Source: Christensenella sp. UBA1214
GTDB lineage: Bacteria; Bacillota; Clostridia; Christensenellales; CAG-138
Direction: 5' to 3'
Length of the DNA stretch: 36,009 nt
Assembly (NCBI GenBank): GCA_002309375.1
Contig: DBXK01000030.1
Location: 1 to 36,009, forward strand
Under the pieces are notes generated by a model. That model was given only the letters and a program-made list of their open reading frames with translations. It had not been told where the DNA came from and searched no databases. Numbering within the stretch: position 1 is the first letter of the stretch; each line of letters opens with the position of its first letter. Both the position numbers and the translations under genes were made by a program. Positions 25,201 through 32,885 of this stretch are shown one piece after another.

Positions 25201-25978
25201 ACTTTTGCCTGTCGGAACCGGCGACGGAAACATCGACGCGCAGGCCGCTGAACTGCTTCAGATCGTCATCGAGATCGATGAAGCCGGAGCCCTTCATCAT
25301 GAACGCGTTGAGCTCCTTGACGGTCGCATAAGCGTTCCTTGCCTGGCTGTCGCGCTCGGTCTGGGAATCGATAACGCTGTCGAGGGTCTCGGGGAGCAGG
25401 ATGAGGGAGCGGACGATGAGGCTGGTGTTGGGGTATTTTTCCTTGACATAGTCGCGGATGAACATGCTGAGGGGAAGGATGATGCCCGAACCGGTACCGC
25501 CGGATGCGGTGGAAGCGATGACAACGCGCATTGCCTGCTTCATTTCGCGGCCGGTCTTGCGGAACAGATCGTCGATCGCGTCATACAGCGGACGGATCTT
25601 TCCGGTCTTGATGGTCGAGTTCAGCGCGAGCCTGGAAATGGCGCGGACCTGACCGGCGCCTTCGGAGACCGTCTTGTCGTACATGACGGCGTTCTTCGGG
25701 AACCATTTCTTGCGTGCGTCGTCATCGTAGTCAAGGTAACTGCCGACGGTCTGGGTGTTGGAAGTCTGCACCCAGTAGATCTTTGATTTGCCGTTCGCAA
25801 CGTTCGACAAATCGTTCACGTTCGTGTCGAGGCAAAGGAAGTTGATGTTTTCCTTCTCCTCATCGAGGCACAGGTCAGCGACCTTTTTGACGATCCTGCT
25901 GCCGGTACCGCCGACGCCCACAAACAAAGTCGGTGCAACGACTTCATTTGCTTTGAGTTTCTCTTTGTTGACTGCCAT
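22262..25978 (-). CDS. tubulin/FtsZ-like GTPase, long bacterial family (Tubulin_2 type)
   Basis: A 1238-residue protein of the bacterial tubulin-like superfamily related to the FtsZ-like family described as linked to membrane remodelling. The N-terminus shows FVGVGGTGSRIVKKVADL (residues 19-36), then NFLCLDTNVNDLSNV (46-60), EGAGQVRAISRLALN near 106-120, and the tubulin GTP-binding signature IASTASGGTGSGIILPLS at 154-171. About 900 further residues with coiled and mixed segments have no family I recognise, far longer than FtsZ (about 350-400). No signal peptide or membrane helix is present, so membrane contact should come through partner proteins. The start has AGGAGG at seven bases and follows the vWA gene by 29 bases. 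Whether it polymerises is not shown by sequence. Confidence 0.85.
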   Translation of the reverse strand: MAVNKEKLKANEVVAPTLFVGVGGTGSRIVKKVADLCLDEEKENINFLCLDTNVNDLSNVANGKSKIYWVQTSNTQTVGSYLDYDDDARKKWFPKNAVMYDKTVSEGAGQVRAISRLALNSTIKTGKIRPLYDAIDDLFRKTGREMKQAMRVVIASTASGGTGSGIILPLSMFIRDYVKEKYPNTSLIVRSLILLPETLDSVIDSQTERDSQARNAYATVKELNAFMMKGSGFIDLDDDLKQFSGLRVDVSVAGSDRQKSLSLLPMDFCFLMDGQDAEDSTMISISQYCDQAAQALYEQNVGPMQKKAFSVEDNIIKEMTKPGNYGRNRFGGIGAGVICYPYEKIADYVAYDLAIDSIGGDGEATKWTKYDNAIKAYKAEQKKRGVPMSTWDSDGKVYNDTLRNGKDPFSTDLINTFELDSLDKRIKRYKQSIEEQANRVVLNDKRFNGTYDAAKGWETYNSFGTGDEKIADAVEALSNYREIVEAKSKDGNPIIAGIVGRWAEAVFTNEQKTSVIKDAYSIEQLIKNPQGEIFHPCAVRYALYMLEEEFLKEVNSSEANQAAEYLESLKEKEYEFKFTKEKITGVENLAMLEKKPSFGDKLKGYKKLYDEANQEIPGYFMAIDDYRKKLAKHAVYVKGYDYIKAFIKEYEEFFSTFVFKVKSLERSKTDLTDELKYKKGDSRVNICATDSLLKELSRFSLQKAQKETTMLNSEVNGDIFDAVKQNAIFKMELDNGGGYLEEDRRKNIFDDILLGYFKNSVREKCDDIDKDIIGAIELEQRLKERLRLRSENNGDQQIFEKITNADAQRHILEVIAMGARIAAPSIQRATNEEPREIKVCAYNKSLLDNRTYRVKDLMPNGEPVETVSKYEIHFYNALYNLTPDKIKKFAAPFETETGRKDSGTYHRAYSEYAKLIGPDSTKNAAISTHIDKRWDSIKSMPELDFNYQQQVIKKIHKAFIYGLVHNAIQQRSLSAVANGKKVFIYRNSDNRDVELVVPNGTMCDEFYEILDALYVNSKVVEDIGMIKARKRAMSEAKNCNYEDTEFFRDMANFNLLRIMPGCEDPDIECKFDGTQRSLDELKEEILRNKENRIREGNMIDYVNKTVPEGDDNLYVENPTSLFCIPLMYYCSLPNSARFISEMTTMVDSVIDVFREEFTKWEKEEDVKFVLCTRLTDELNLLKKNYKYFEENMHAPAAHENPVIDIIQRKIRDVIMSAPEPEDYEVLLDKIAKEFNDKE

Positions 25979-26007
25979 GTTTTACCTCCTGTAAAAACTT
26001 GCATTAA

Positions 26008-28611
26008 TTATTTTTTCTTTTTAAAATCAAGCTTTACCGAAGCCGAGAAATCCTTTGTATCGCCGTTGGATTGGAGCTCGCCGCGGTAGACGATCGTCGT
26101 ACCGTTGCGGAGATTGAAGGGCTTGTCGCTCTTCGGCATGCGTTCGAATTTCTTCGTATCTTCGTTGAAAGCGTATTTAACGGAACCGATCAGGATCTCG
26201 CTGAATTGGGCGTTGCCCTGTTTCTTGACGCTCTGGCTCTGGACCTCGGCGATGCGCTTGGCCTGAGGCGTACGCACATGGCTGCCCTTGCCGGGCTTGA
26301 CATCCATTACGACGCCGAACTTCTTGCCGCCGTATTTCGTCATGGCCGTCACGCGCTTTTTCTCAAGCTTGGCGTCGAAGACGGTGTCTTTTGTGACGTC
26401 CTCGCCGTCAACGATCAACTGGTCCGTCCTCTTGTTCGTATGCAGCTTCGTCGGAAGCGCGGGAAGGTTCAGAATGAACAGCAGAAGCAGCAGCACTAAA
26501 GCCGCGAGTATCGCAGCGCACAGGATCTTCTTCCAGCGGGCGATAGTGCTCATGGAGAAATTCATCGTCTGCTCCTTTGCATTGACGGGATGACCGAGGT
26601 CGTCAACGGTCGAAGCATTGAACTTGATCGTGTAAGAACCTTCCTTAAGCGCATCGGAACCCTTGAGATAAATCTCATAGACGGGCTTGGTCTCATCCGG
26701 CTGACGGACGATGATATCGGCGCCTTCCTTTTCGCAGACGGCGGTGAACTGCAGCGCCTGGAACTGCTCGGGCGTCATTTCGCCGTCCTTCAGCTTGACG
26801 GTGACCGTTGCGATGAGGGGCTCGGTGCCTTCGATATCCTTGATAACGAAATAGTCCTGATTCCTGTCAAGCACCATTTCAAGCCCGATCGAGTTGAACT
26901 CGATCGCATAGCTGAACTTGGCATCGGCACTTGAGGGCTCGCTCGCCGGCGCCTGATAATCCGCGTGCAGATCGACGGTGAATAAGCCGACGGGGGTGGA
27001 CTCGGGATTGTTGGGGTCAATATGCCTGAGCTTGATGATGTAGCAGTTGTCGCCCTTTTGGACATCGAGCTTTGCGCCTTCGGTTTCCGGATTCACTTTG
27101 AATTCAACTCGGTCGAATTCTTCGCCGGTGAGCTGCTGACCGTCATAGGTGAAGGTGACCCTGAATTCTTCGCCGTCCTCAAGTTCCGGAAGCTGATAGG
27201 TCTCCTGACCGCCTTCAATATGGATCTTCAGGTCGCTGGCAGCATGAGGCTTGATTATGATGCCGCCGTCAGGCCAGCCGAAGTCGGTGGAGTCTTTATG
27301 AATCGTATAGCCGCCGAGGTATGTGACGTCCATGTCTGCGGTAAACTTATCGCCGACACTCAAAGTCACGTCAACACTGCCGCTGTTGCCGGTATAATTG
27401 ATCAGATATTCCTGCCCGTTGATATAATAGTGACCGGAATAATAGGTTTCGCCGAGAAGGTCAGACTGAGTGTATTCGCCGGTCACACCGTCCTTCATGC
27501 CGAAGCTGAGCTTGTAATTCCCTTCGTAAAGATCGTTCGGGTCAACCTGGTTGCCCTGCTCGTCGGTGAAAGTGAATTCCATATCAACGTTAGGTTCATA
27601 ATAAACTTCAACGCTTGTCGCATTTCCGGAGTAATTGAGAGAATAATCGTCGCCCGGAATACTGTCATAAGTCAACAGCATACCTTGGAGACTTTTGTCC
27701 GTAACACAGTTATTGTAATATTCACCGCCGGCACCGTTTTCGGGGTATTTTGTTTCAAAACTCTGAGCAACGGATACAGTCTGGCCGGAAGAACTTTGAA
27801 CCGTAACGTTGGAAACATTCTCGCCCTGGACAAAAACGATCATTTTATTCATGGAAACGTCAAGATTGAGAGTATTTCCGCCATTTATGAAATGTGATTT
27901 CGGGAGCGTATCACGTCCGAAAATCATATTGCACTTATTAGTAAGCCAATTAAGAATATCTGCCGGATTATCTACTCTCTCAGCAAGGAGAGTATGTCCC
28001 TGGGAAATGCATTCAGGTTTTGCAGCGTTTTTTCCGATGCCCAAATAGAGGATATTAACATCTTTGCTGTAAGGATCAAGGTAGCTTTTAAGTGCTCCGG
28101 GTGTTTCTTTTTCTGAAAGATAATAATTATTTTCATCGTGAAACCTGTTGCCGTCCGTTAATACGATCAACCATTTGTTCTCATCTTTGGCAGTTTCGCG
28201 TTTTAGACCTTCATAGGCTTCTTTAATCGTTACGATAGGTGTACCGCCAGCATCGTCTGTATAAATCTCGCGGATCTTTGATGCCTGCTCGGAGCTTGTG
28301 ATCCTCATCGGTTTCTTCATATTGTAGGTTTCACTGCCGCCTATGCCAATCGTGATTTCCCACATCGGATAAATCGAAAGAGTATCGCCATCGTTCAGCA
28401 TACGGGCAAAAACTTCCATGGCGTAGGTCGCCTGAGACCATTGCATTCGACCATTGGCATACATCGATCCCGAATTATCGAAAACGATCGCGATCGAACG
28501 CTTTTCCCTTGGCTTTGCTGTTGCAGCGGAAATTGTAAGGATCGGCAGCGATGCGAATACGACGCCGCAGATAAGAAGAAATGCGATTACCCGAACGACA
28601 GTTTTTTTCAT
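26008..28611 (-). CDS. membrane-anchored vWA domain protein, first gene of the operon
   Basis: An 867-residue protein. Residues 1-32 are a signal peptide (MKKTVVRVIAFLLICGVVFA). A vWA domain follows at about 38-240 with an intact metal site: AIVFDNSGSMYANGR gives the DxSxS motif (Asp45, Ser47, Ser49), a Thr in GGTPIVTIKEA, and WLIVLTDGNRFHDE supplies the second Asp. The middle (about 250-690) is beta-rich, probably several extracytoplasmic immunoglobulin-like domains. One membrane helix (about 696-716) leads to a cytosolic tail of 150 residues, basic and beta-rich, ending DFKKKK. It could carry a ligand signal across the membrane to the tubulin-like GTPase encoded next. A strong promoter lies about 180 bases upstream. 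It is the outward-facing member of the locus. Confidence 0.88.
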   Translation of the reverse strand: MKKTVVRVIAFLLICGVVFASLPILTISAATAKPREKRSIAIVFDNSGSMYANGRMQWSQATYAMEVFARMLNDGDTLSIYPMWEITIGIGGSETYNMKKPMRITSSEQASKIREIYTDDAGGTPIVTIKEAYEGLKRETAKDENKWLIVLTDGNRFHDENNYYLSEKETPGALKSYLDPYSKDVNILYLGIGKNAAKPECISQGHTLLAERVDNPADILNWLTNKCNMIFGRDTLPKSHFINGGNTLNLDVSMNKMIVFVQGENVSNVTVQSSSGQTVSVAQSFETKYPENGAGGEYYNNCVTDKSLQGMLLTYDSIPGDDYSLNYSGNATSVEVYYEPNVDMEFTFTDEQGNQVDPNDLYEGNYKLSFGMKDGVTGEYTQSDLLGETYYSGHYYINGQEYLINYTGNSGSVDVTLSVGDKFTADMDVTYLGGYTIHKDSTDFGWPDGGIIIKPHAASDLKIHIEGGQETYQLPELEDGEEFRVTFTYDGQQLTGEEFDRVEFKVNPETEGAKLDVQKGDNCYIIKLRHIDPNNPESTPVGLFTVDLHADYQAPASEPSSADAKFSYAIEFNSIGLEMVLDRNQDYFVIKDIEGTEPLIATVTVKLKDGEMTPEQFQALQFTAVCEKEGADIIVRQPDETKPVYEIYLKGSDALKEGSYTIKFNASTVDDLGHPVNAKEQTMNFSMSTIARWKKILCAAILAALVLLLLLFILNLPALPTKLHTNKRTDQLIVDGEDVTKDTVFDAKLEKKRVTAMTKYGGKKFGVVMDVKPGKGSHVRTPQAKRIAEVQSQSVKKQGNAQFSEILIGSVKYAFNEDTKKFERMPKSDKPFNLRNGTTIVYRGELQSNGDTKDFSASVKLDFKKKK

Positions 28612-28785
28612 AGCTCTGTCTCCTGTTGAATTATTTGGCAGTTTGCTGGGTTTTGATTGGAATTTCCGTTTCGCTCCCGCGCTGCGCCGGATAGGGGAAG
28701 ACGCTCCGATGGAGCGATGCGCAGAGGATTTTCAAAGGGTGCGCGTAAATGCAGAACGGATGGCGCTGTATACTGCGTCAACAGC
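28612..28785 (-). other. long leader of the vWA/tubulin-like operon
   Basis: About 175 bases lie between the presumed transcription start and the first ATG. No gene is visible. It contains a compact hairpin near 28699-28713 (CGCTCC with GGAGCG around three bases) and GC-rich stretches. AGGAGA precedes the ATG. No known riboswitch was recognised. Confidence 0.45.
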
Positions 28786-28792
28786 AACTACT

Positions 28793-28820
28793 ATTATATC
28801 ATATTCAGGCCGAATTGCAA
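28793..28820 (-). promoter_or_regulatory. promoter of the five-gene operon
   Basis: On the minus strand TTGCAA and a perfect TATAAT are 16 bases apart in an AT-rich pocket. It is the only clear promoter found upstream of the five genes. Confidence 0.7.
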
Positions 28821-28887
28821 TCTTTTTGTCGTTAAATATCGAAAAAATTTGCGCGGGAGAGATGCTCCGCCTGCGCCGCCGAAAGCA

Positions 28888-28912
28888 AAGCCCCTCCGCG
28901 GGGGAGAGGCTT
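28888..28912 (-). terminator. possible terminator after the DUF1295 gene
   Basis: A 10-base stem (AAGCCTCTCC with GGAGGGGCTT, one G-U) around a 5-base loop lies about 20 bases past the stop. The run after it on the minus strand (TTTGCTTTC) is only moderately T-rich. It would stop read-through into the operon promoter. Confidence 0.6.
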
Positions 28913-28933
28913 ATGCATACGGTTGGAAAAATC

Positions 28934-29881
28934 TCACTTTTTGCCGTCCATCGTCCCGAACCATGGGATGAATTTAGAGACCTTCTTTTGGTATTCGGCA
29001 TAAAGCGGATACTTGGAAGCGCTGATCTCTTCGCCGAAATTCGAGCTTCCCATGAACAGCACGATCAGCAGCAGCGCGCCGATGATGCTCCAGTTGAAGA
29101 TCCCGATCCCGGCGCCGACGCTGAAAAGATAGAGCGAGACCCAGATGCTCTGCTCCGCAAAATAATTCGGGTGGCGGCTGTGGCCCCAGAGCCCCGTCGT
29201 GTTGAAGCCCTTTTTCCAGGGCTCGGGGATATCCGCGAGCTTTTTGCCGCCGGTGAGCAGCTGCTTTTTCTTCGAATGGAATGCCCACTGCTGCTCGTCC
29301 GCAACGGTTTCGAGAATGATGAAGCCGAACATCAGCGCCGCCGCGGCGCCGTCGACGACGCCGAACGGGGCGGGGGAGCGCATCGAGATCAGCGCGGGCA
29401 GCGTCGTTGCGAGCACGAGCGCGTTCTGATAAATGCAAATGAAGAAAAGATTGAAAAGCGTCCATTTCCAGCGCGGCTGAAATTCCTTCTTTTCGCGCAG
29501 GATCTTCCAACGGTAATCCTCTTCGCCGGCCCAGAATTTGAGCCTGTACGCGCCCTTTCTCGCGAAGTTGAAGGTCAGCCTCGCTCCCCAGAAGGTAACA
29601 AGGCAGGCGATCACGACGAGGCGCGCGGTCATGCCGCCGCGGATCGCGATGATCCATGTATAAGCGATCGGCAGGAGGCTCCAGAGCTTGTCCATCTGGC
29701 TGTTGTTTTTCGAAAGCTCACCGACGATGAAGCAGTATGCCGCGGAGCAGCCGCAGACGATCAGGAGCAGCTTGAGCGTGCCGAGCTGAACCTCGTCGAG
29801 AGCGGGTCCGACGGCGAAATACAGGATCGGGCAGGCGAGCAGGGATAGGCCGAGTATGACGGCCAGCAGTGCTTTTTTCAT
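28934..29881 (-). CDS. DUF1295 / steroid-5-alpha-reductase-like membrane protein
   Basis: A 315-residue integral membrane protein with about seven to eight helices. The family signature is GLWGHSRHPNYFAEQSIWVS near residues 225-244, the RHPNY motif shared with isoprenylcysteine methyltransferases and sterol reductases of the DUF1295 group. Other family features are FWGARLTFNFARKG near 97-110, EDYRWKILR near 120-128, and ADEQQWAFHSKKK near 195-207. Family enzymes reduce or methylate lipid-like substrates; the substrate here cannot be deduced. The ATG at 29881 has no good ribosome site, so initiation could be weak or occur from a near-leaderless message, though a strong promoter sits 80 bases upstream. 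It is a single-gene unit. Confidence 0.85.
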   Translation of the reverse strand: MKKALLAVILGLSLLACPILYFAVGPALDEVQLGTLKLLLIVCGCSAAYCFIVGELSKNNSQMDKLWSLLPIAYTWIIAIRGGMTARLVVIACLVTFWGARLTFNFARKGAYRLKFWAGEEDYRWKILREKKEFQPRWKWTLFNLFFICIYQNALVLATTLPALISMRSPAPFGVVDGAAAALMFGFIILETVADEQQWAFHSKKKQLLTGGKKLADIPEPWKKGFNTTGLWGHSRHPNYFAEQSIWVSLYLFSVGAGIGIFNWSIIGALLLIVLFMGSSNFGEEISASKYPLYAEYQKKVSKFIPWFGTMDGKK

Positions 29882-29959
29882 TTGAGTCGAATCGGGCGGA
29901 CCGCGAAAAGGATGATGACGTTATAAAAAGGGGATGCGGCCCGCGCTCCTTTCGGGGAT

Positions 29960-29988
29960 ATGATAGCACTTTTTGACGCAAAAGTCAA
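29960..29988 (-). promoter_or_regulatory. promoter of the DUF1295 gene
   Basis: Minus strand TTGACT and TATCAT are 17 bases apart, a good housekeeping promoter about 75-100 bases before the start. Confidence 0.7.
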
Positions 29989-30023
29989 TATTGCAGACCG
30001 CACCGGCGCCGGTAAAACGCAAA

Positions 30024-30053
30024 TTACAGCCTCCCACCCCCTGCGGATATAAT
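30024..30053 (+). promoter_or_regulatory. promoter of the 122-residue protein gene
   Basis: TTACAG and a perfect TATAAT are 18 bases apart, ending 31 bases before the start at 30085. The -35 box is imperfect. Confidence 0.55.
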
Positions 30054-30084
30054 GGGACCATCAAAACAAGGGAGGACCTTAAAA

Positions 30085-30453
30085 ATGAAAAACCATGAAG
30101 TCGCAACCATAAAGAACGTCAGCTCGCTCAGCATCGCGGATCCGACCTTCTTTGTCGGCAGTCCGTACCGCTACGATCTTCGCATTTCCGAAGGCGATTA
30201 CGGCGTCGTCACGATCGACAGTGAAAACGGGCAGGAGATCCTGATCGTCAATACCGCGGTCGATACCGAAGGGCTCGAGTGGATCGACCTTGCGGATGAT
30301 ATCTTCGTCCGTTCCGGGCAACTTTCGATCACCGCGGCCGGAAAGAGCGGGGAGACTTCAAGGGTGCTGATCGGCACGCAGCGCAAATGCTGCGCAAGGA
30401 TCTCCTGCATCGAAAAGGATCTGAAGGTCCAGGGCATCCGCATCGAACTTTGA
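30085..30453 (+). CDS. hypothetical small beta-rich protein, 122 residues
   Basis: No family is recognised. The protein begins MKNHEVATIKNVSSLSI and is rich in beta-type stretches: YRYDLRISEGDYGVVTIDSE near 33-52, ILIVNTAVDTEG near 57-68, and CCARISCIEKDLKVQGIRIE at the end. It has two adjacent Cys near residue 102 and a third at 107. No signal peptide. GGGAGG is nine bases before the ATG at 30085, which I prefer to the upstream frame start at 30052. It has its own promoter and is followed by the pfk promoter. Confidence 0.65.
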   Translation: MKNHEVATIKNVSSLSIADPTFFVGSPYRYDLRISEGDYGVVTIDSENGQEILIVNTAVDTEGLEWIDLADDIFVRSGQLSITAAGKSGETSRVLIGTQRKCCARISCIEKDLKVQGIRIEL

Positions 30454-30504
30454 GGCGGATTTGACAAAAACGCTCCTTCCCGCCAAAAAACGGCAATCAT
30501 GCGA

Positions 30505-30533
30505 TTGAAAAACGCGGTCGCCTGTGATAGAAT
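30505..30533 (+). promoter_or_regulatory. promoter of the phosphofructokinase gene
   Basis: TTGAAA and TAGAAT are 17 bases apart, with TGTGA just before the -10 box, ending 30 bases before the start at 30563. Confidence 0.7.
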
Positions 30534-30562
30534 GATAATGTATCCGGGAAGGAGTGTTGACT

Positions 30563-31570
30563 ATGGAAATTAAAAGAATAAAACGCATCGGCGTATTGAC
30601 GAGCGGCGGAGACGCGCCGGGCATGAATGCCGCCGTCCGCGCCGTCGTCCGCACGGCTGTTTCCCGCGGGATCGAGTGCATCGGCATCCGCCGCGGCTGG
30701 CAGGGCCTCATCAACGGCGATTTCATCCTGCTCACCAACGAGAGCGTCAAGCATATCCTCCCGCACGGGGGCACGATCCTCTATACGGCGAGGAGCGAAG
30801 AATTCATGCAGCCGGGTGGCCGGCAAAAGGCCGTTGCGACCTGCAAGATGCTCGGCCTCGAGGGCATCGTCGCGATCGGCGGCGACGGCACCTTCAAAGG
30901 AGCGCTCGAGCTTTCGCGTATCGGCGTTCCGGTCGTCGGCGTTCCGGCAACGATCGATAACGACGTCGGCTGCTCCAACTACACGATCGGCTTCGATACG
31001 GCCTGCAACACAGCCGTCGAATGCATCGACCGCCTGCGCGATACGATGCAGTCCCATGAGCGCTGCTCCGTCGTGGAGGTTATGGGCCGCAACGCGGGTT
31101 TCCTTGCGCTGTATGTCGGCATCGCCGTCGGCGCATCGGCGGTGCTCGTTCCGGAGCGCCCGGTCGATTTCGAAAAGGACGTTGTGGAGCGGATCCGCAA
31201 TTCAAGGCTCGCCGGCAACACGCATTTCATGATCGTGGTCGCGGAAGGCGCCGGAAGCGCAGTCGATATCGGCAAGGGGATCTATGAGGCGCTCGGCATA
31301 CAGCCCCGCGTAACGGTCCTCGGACATATCCAGCGCGGCGGCTCCCCGAGCGCAAGGGACCGCGAGATGGCAACAAGGATGGGCTATACCGCAGTCAATG
31401 CGCTTGCTGAAGGCAGATTCAACTGCATCGTCGCAACGCAGGAGGGCAGCATCGAGGAGATCCCGATCGAAGAAGCGATGATGATGAAAAAGACCCTCCA
31501 GATGGATCGCTACCGCATAATGGAAACGATGCAGCTCGGCAATAAGCGGATCCTGATGGACGATTATTGA
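30563..31570 (+). CDS. pfkA: 6-phosphofructokinase
   Basis: A 335-residue enzyme phosphorylating fructose 6-phosphate to fructose 1,6-bisphosphate in glycolysis. Motifs: GVLTSGGDAPGMNAAVRAVV near residues 10-29 (nucleotide site), AIGGDGTFKGALEL at 104-117, VPATIDNDVGCSNYTIGFD at 127-145 with the catalytic Asp132, VEVMGRNAGFLAL near 170, and GGSPSARDREMATRMG near 268. GGDG rather than GGDD suggests ATP as donor rather than pyrophosphate. The residue before TIDND is Ala instead of the usual Gly of ATP enzymes or Lys of pyrophosphate enzymes. The start is the ATG at 30563 with GGAAGGAG eight bases upstream; a GTG at 30554 is too close to that site. A terminator follows. Confidence 0.95.
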   Translation: MEIKRIKRIGVLTSGGDAPGMNAAVRAVVRTAVSRGIECIGIRRGWQGLINGDFILLTNESVKHILPHGGTILYTARSEEFMQPGGRQKAVATCKMLGLEGIVAIGGDGTFKGALELSRIGVPVVGVPATIDNDVGCSNYTIGFDTACNTAVECIDRLRDTMQSHERCSVVEVMGRNAGFLALYVGIAVGASAVLVPERPVDFEKDVVERIRNSRLAGNTHFMIVVAEGAGSAVDIGKGIYEALGIQPRVTVLGHIQRGGSPSARDREMATRMGYTAVNALAEGRFNCIVATQEGSIEEIPIEEAMMMKKTLQMDRYRIMETMQLGNKRILMDDY

Positions 31571-31580
31571 GTATTTTGCT

Positions 31581-31607
31581 GCAGGCGGGTCGATCCCGCC
31601 TGCTTTT
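31581..31607 (+). terminator. terminator after pfkA
   Basis: A perfect 9-base stem (GCAGGCGGG with CCCGCCTGC) around TCGAT is followed by TTTT. It ends only about 4 bases before the ribosome site of the lipoprotein gene. Confidence 0.88.
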
Positions 31608-31621
31608 ATAAGGAGATTTGG

Positions 31622-32812
31622 ATGAAAAGATCGATCGCTTTGATGCTCGCGGCGGCGCTGCTGCTTTGCTTTGCAGCCTGCGCGGGGAAAAAGGAGAAGC
31701 CGGAGGATCAGACCGCTCCGGATCAGCAGAACGAAGAAAACGCGGAAGAAGCCCTCGAAGAAGTCGCCGTCATGGATGCGGAAGGGAACCGCATCGGCTC
31801 GATCCGCCCGAACGGCGCGATCACGCTTACCGACGCGGGCATATTCTATTCTGTATTGAGTGACAGCGCGAAGAAAGCCGAATTCCGGCTTTTCGACCCG
31901 GAAACTGGGGAAAACGCTTCCCTGGGCAGGATCGAAGACTTCGCATATGAAGCCTCATACTGCCGGCTGGAGCTCGGCGGGAAGATCTATACGCTCGTTC
32001 AAACGGGGAATCTGTTTGATTCCGCGCCGGATCCGCTGACGCTGCTTGAATTCGACCCGGCAAACGGGGGAATGAAGGAATACTGCGTTGAAGAAAACGG
32101 TTTCGCCTATTCCGCGATGGCGGCGGTGAACGGGAAACTGCTGATCATCGACCACGATCAGGAGGATGTGCTTCACGACCGGCTGATCGAATTCGACCCC
32201 GCTTCCGGCGAAATGAGCGAAAAGCTGAGCTTCGAGCTTGACGAAAGCGGCGATACGCTGCGCGGAGTCTGTGCGCATGAGGGCGGCTTCTATCTGCTCC
32301 GCGTGCAGTTCGACGGCGGCAAAAAGATGTTTTTGGATAAATATGACGGCAGCTTCCGGCTGATCGAGTCGGAGGATATCTCCTATCTGATCAAATCCGC
32401 CGCGGATTCGATGACGCCGGAGGAAGCCGAGGACGAATTCAACCAATGGGTCAGCCGCTTCTTTGTGACGGAGGACGGAGTGCTCTATTATGAATCCTTC
32501 AGCGTGCTGCGCTGCCTTGCTGTGCTCGATTCCGGCGAGCAGCTGATCATCGCGAACGATCTCTTCAATGCCTCGTCGGGCAGCGGGGAACCCGTGTTCT
32601 TATGGATATACGGCGGCAGCGACGGGAACGAAAAGGACGTTTTCGAACTGCGCGATAAAAAGCTTGCCGTTTCCGAAAAGGGCTTCGAGCTGCCGAATCA
32701 GCGTTATTTTTACACCTTTGCTTCGGCTTCGGAGAGCGGGAACAGGCTGATCTTTCTCGGATCGGATGAAACGCTCCCGCCGCTTCTTTATTACATCCCG
32801 CGCGGCCGATAA
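31622..32812 (+). CDS. lipoprotein, possibly beta-propeller-like
   Basis: A 396-residue exported lipoprotein. The signal peptide and lipobox are MKRSIALMLAAALLLCFAAC, with Cys20 as the predicted lipidated residue, followed by an acidic Glu/Asn linker (about 21-46). The mature part has repeated strand patterns of a type seen in beta-propellers: FRLFDPETGENASLGRIEDF near 83-102, LTLLEFDPANGGMKEYCVE near 140-158, and RLIEFDPASGEMSEKLSFEL near 188-207. No enzyme motif was found. AAGGAG lies seven bases before the ATG. The gene sits directly behind the pfkA terminator without a clear promoter of its own, so it may depend on read-through. Function unknown. Confidence 0.8.
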   Translation: MKRSIALMLAAALLLCFAACAGKKEKPEDQTAPDQQNEENAEEALEEVAVMDAEGNRIGSIRPNGAITLTDAGIFYSVLSDSAKKAEFRLFDPETGENASLGRIEDFAYEASYCRLELGGKIYTLVQTGNLFDSAPDPLTLLEFDPANGGMKEYCVEENGFAYSAMAAVNGKLLIIDHDQEDVLHDRLIEFDPASGEMSEKLSFELDESGDTLRGVCAHEGGFYLLRVQFDGGKKMFLDKYDGSFRLIESEDISYLIKSAADSMTPEEAEDEFNQWVSRFFVTEDGVLYYESFSVLRCLAVLDSGEQLIIANDLFNASSGSGEPVFLWIYGGSDGNEKDVFELRDKKLAVSEKGFELPNQRYFYTFASASESGNRLIFLGSDETLPPLLYYIPRGR

Positions 32813-32833
32813 ATGCTATAAATAAGCTTAAAT

Positions 32834-32867
32834 AAAAACGCTTCGGTTTCGGCCCGAAGCGTTTTTT
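32834..32867. terminator. bidirectional terminator between convergent genes
   Basis: A perfect stem of 13 bases (AAAAACGCTTCGG with CCGAAGCGTTTTT) and a short loop, with A-run before and T-run after, serves both the lipoprotein gene and the convergent MMPL transporter gene. Confidence 0.92.
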
Positions 32868-32885
32868 GATATTACAGCGCTTTTG

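Noticed and set aside
22385..25786. 1133-codon plus-strand open frame opposite the tubulin-like gene
   Set aside because: Composition rich in Asp/Val/Leu/Gly typical of an antisense shadow; the minus frame has clear tubulin motifs and a ribosome site.
28454..29848. 464-codon plus-strand frame across the vWA start, leader and DUF1295 gene
   Set aside because: It crosses two promoters and a terminator, and opposes genes with recognised domains.
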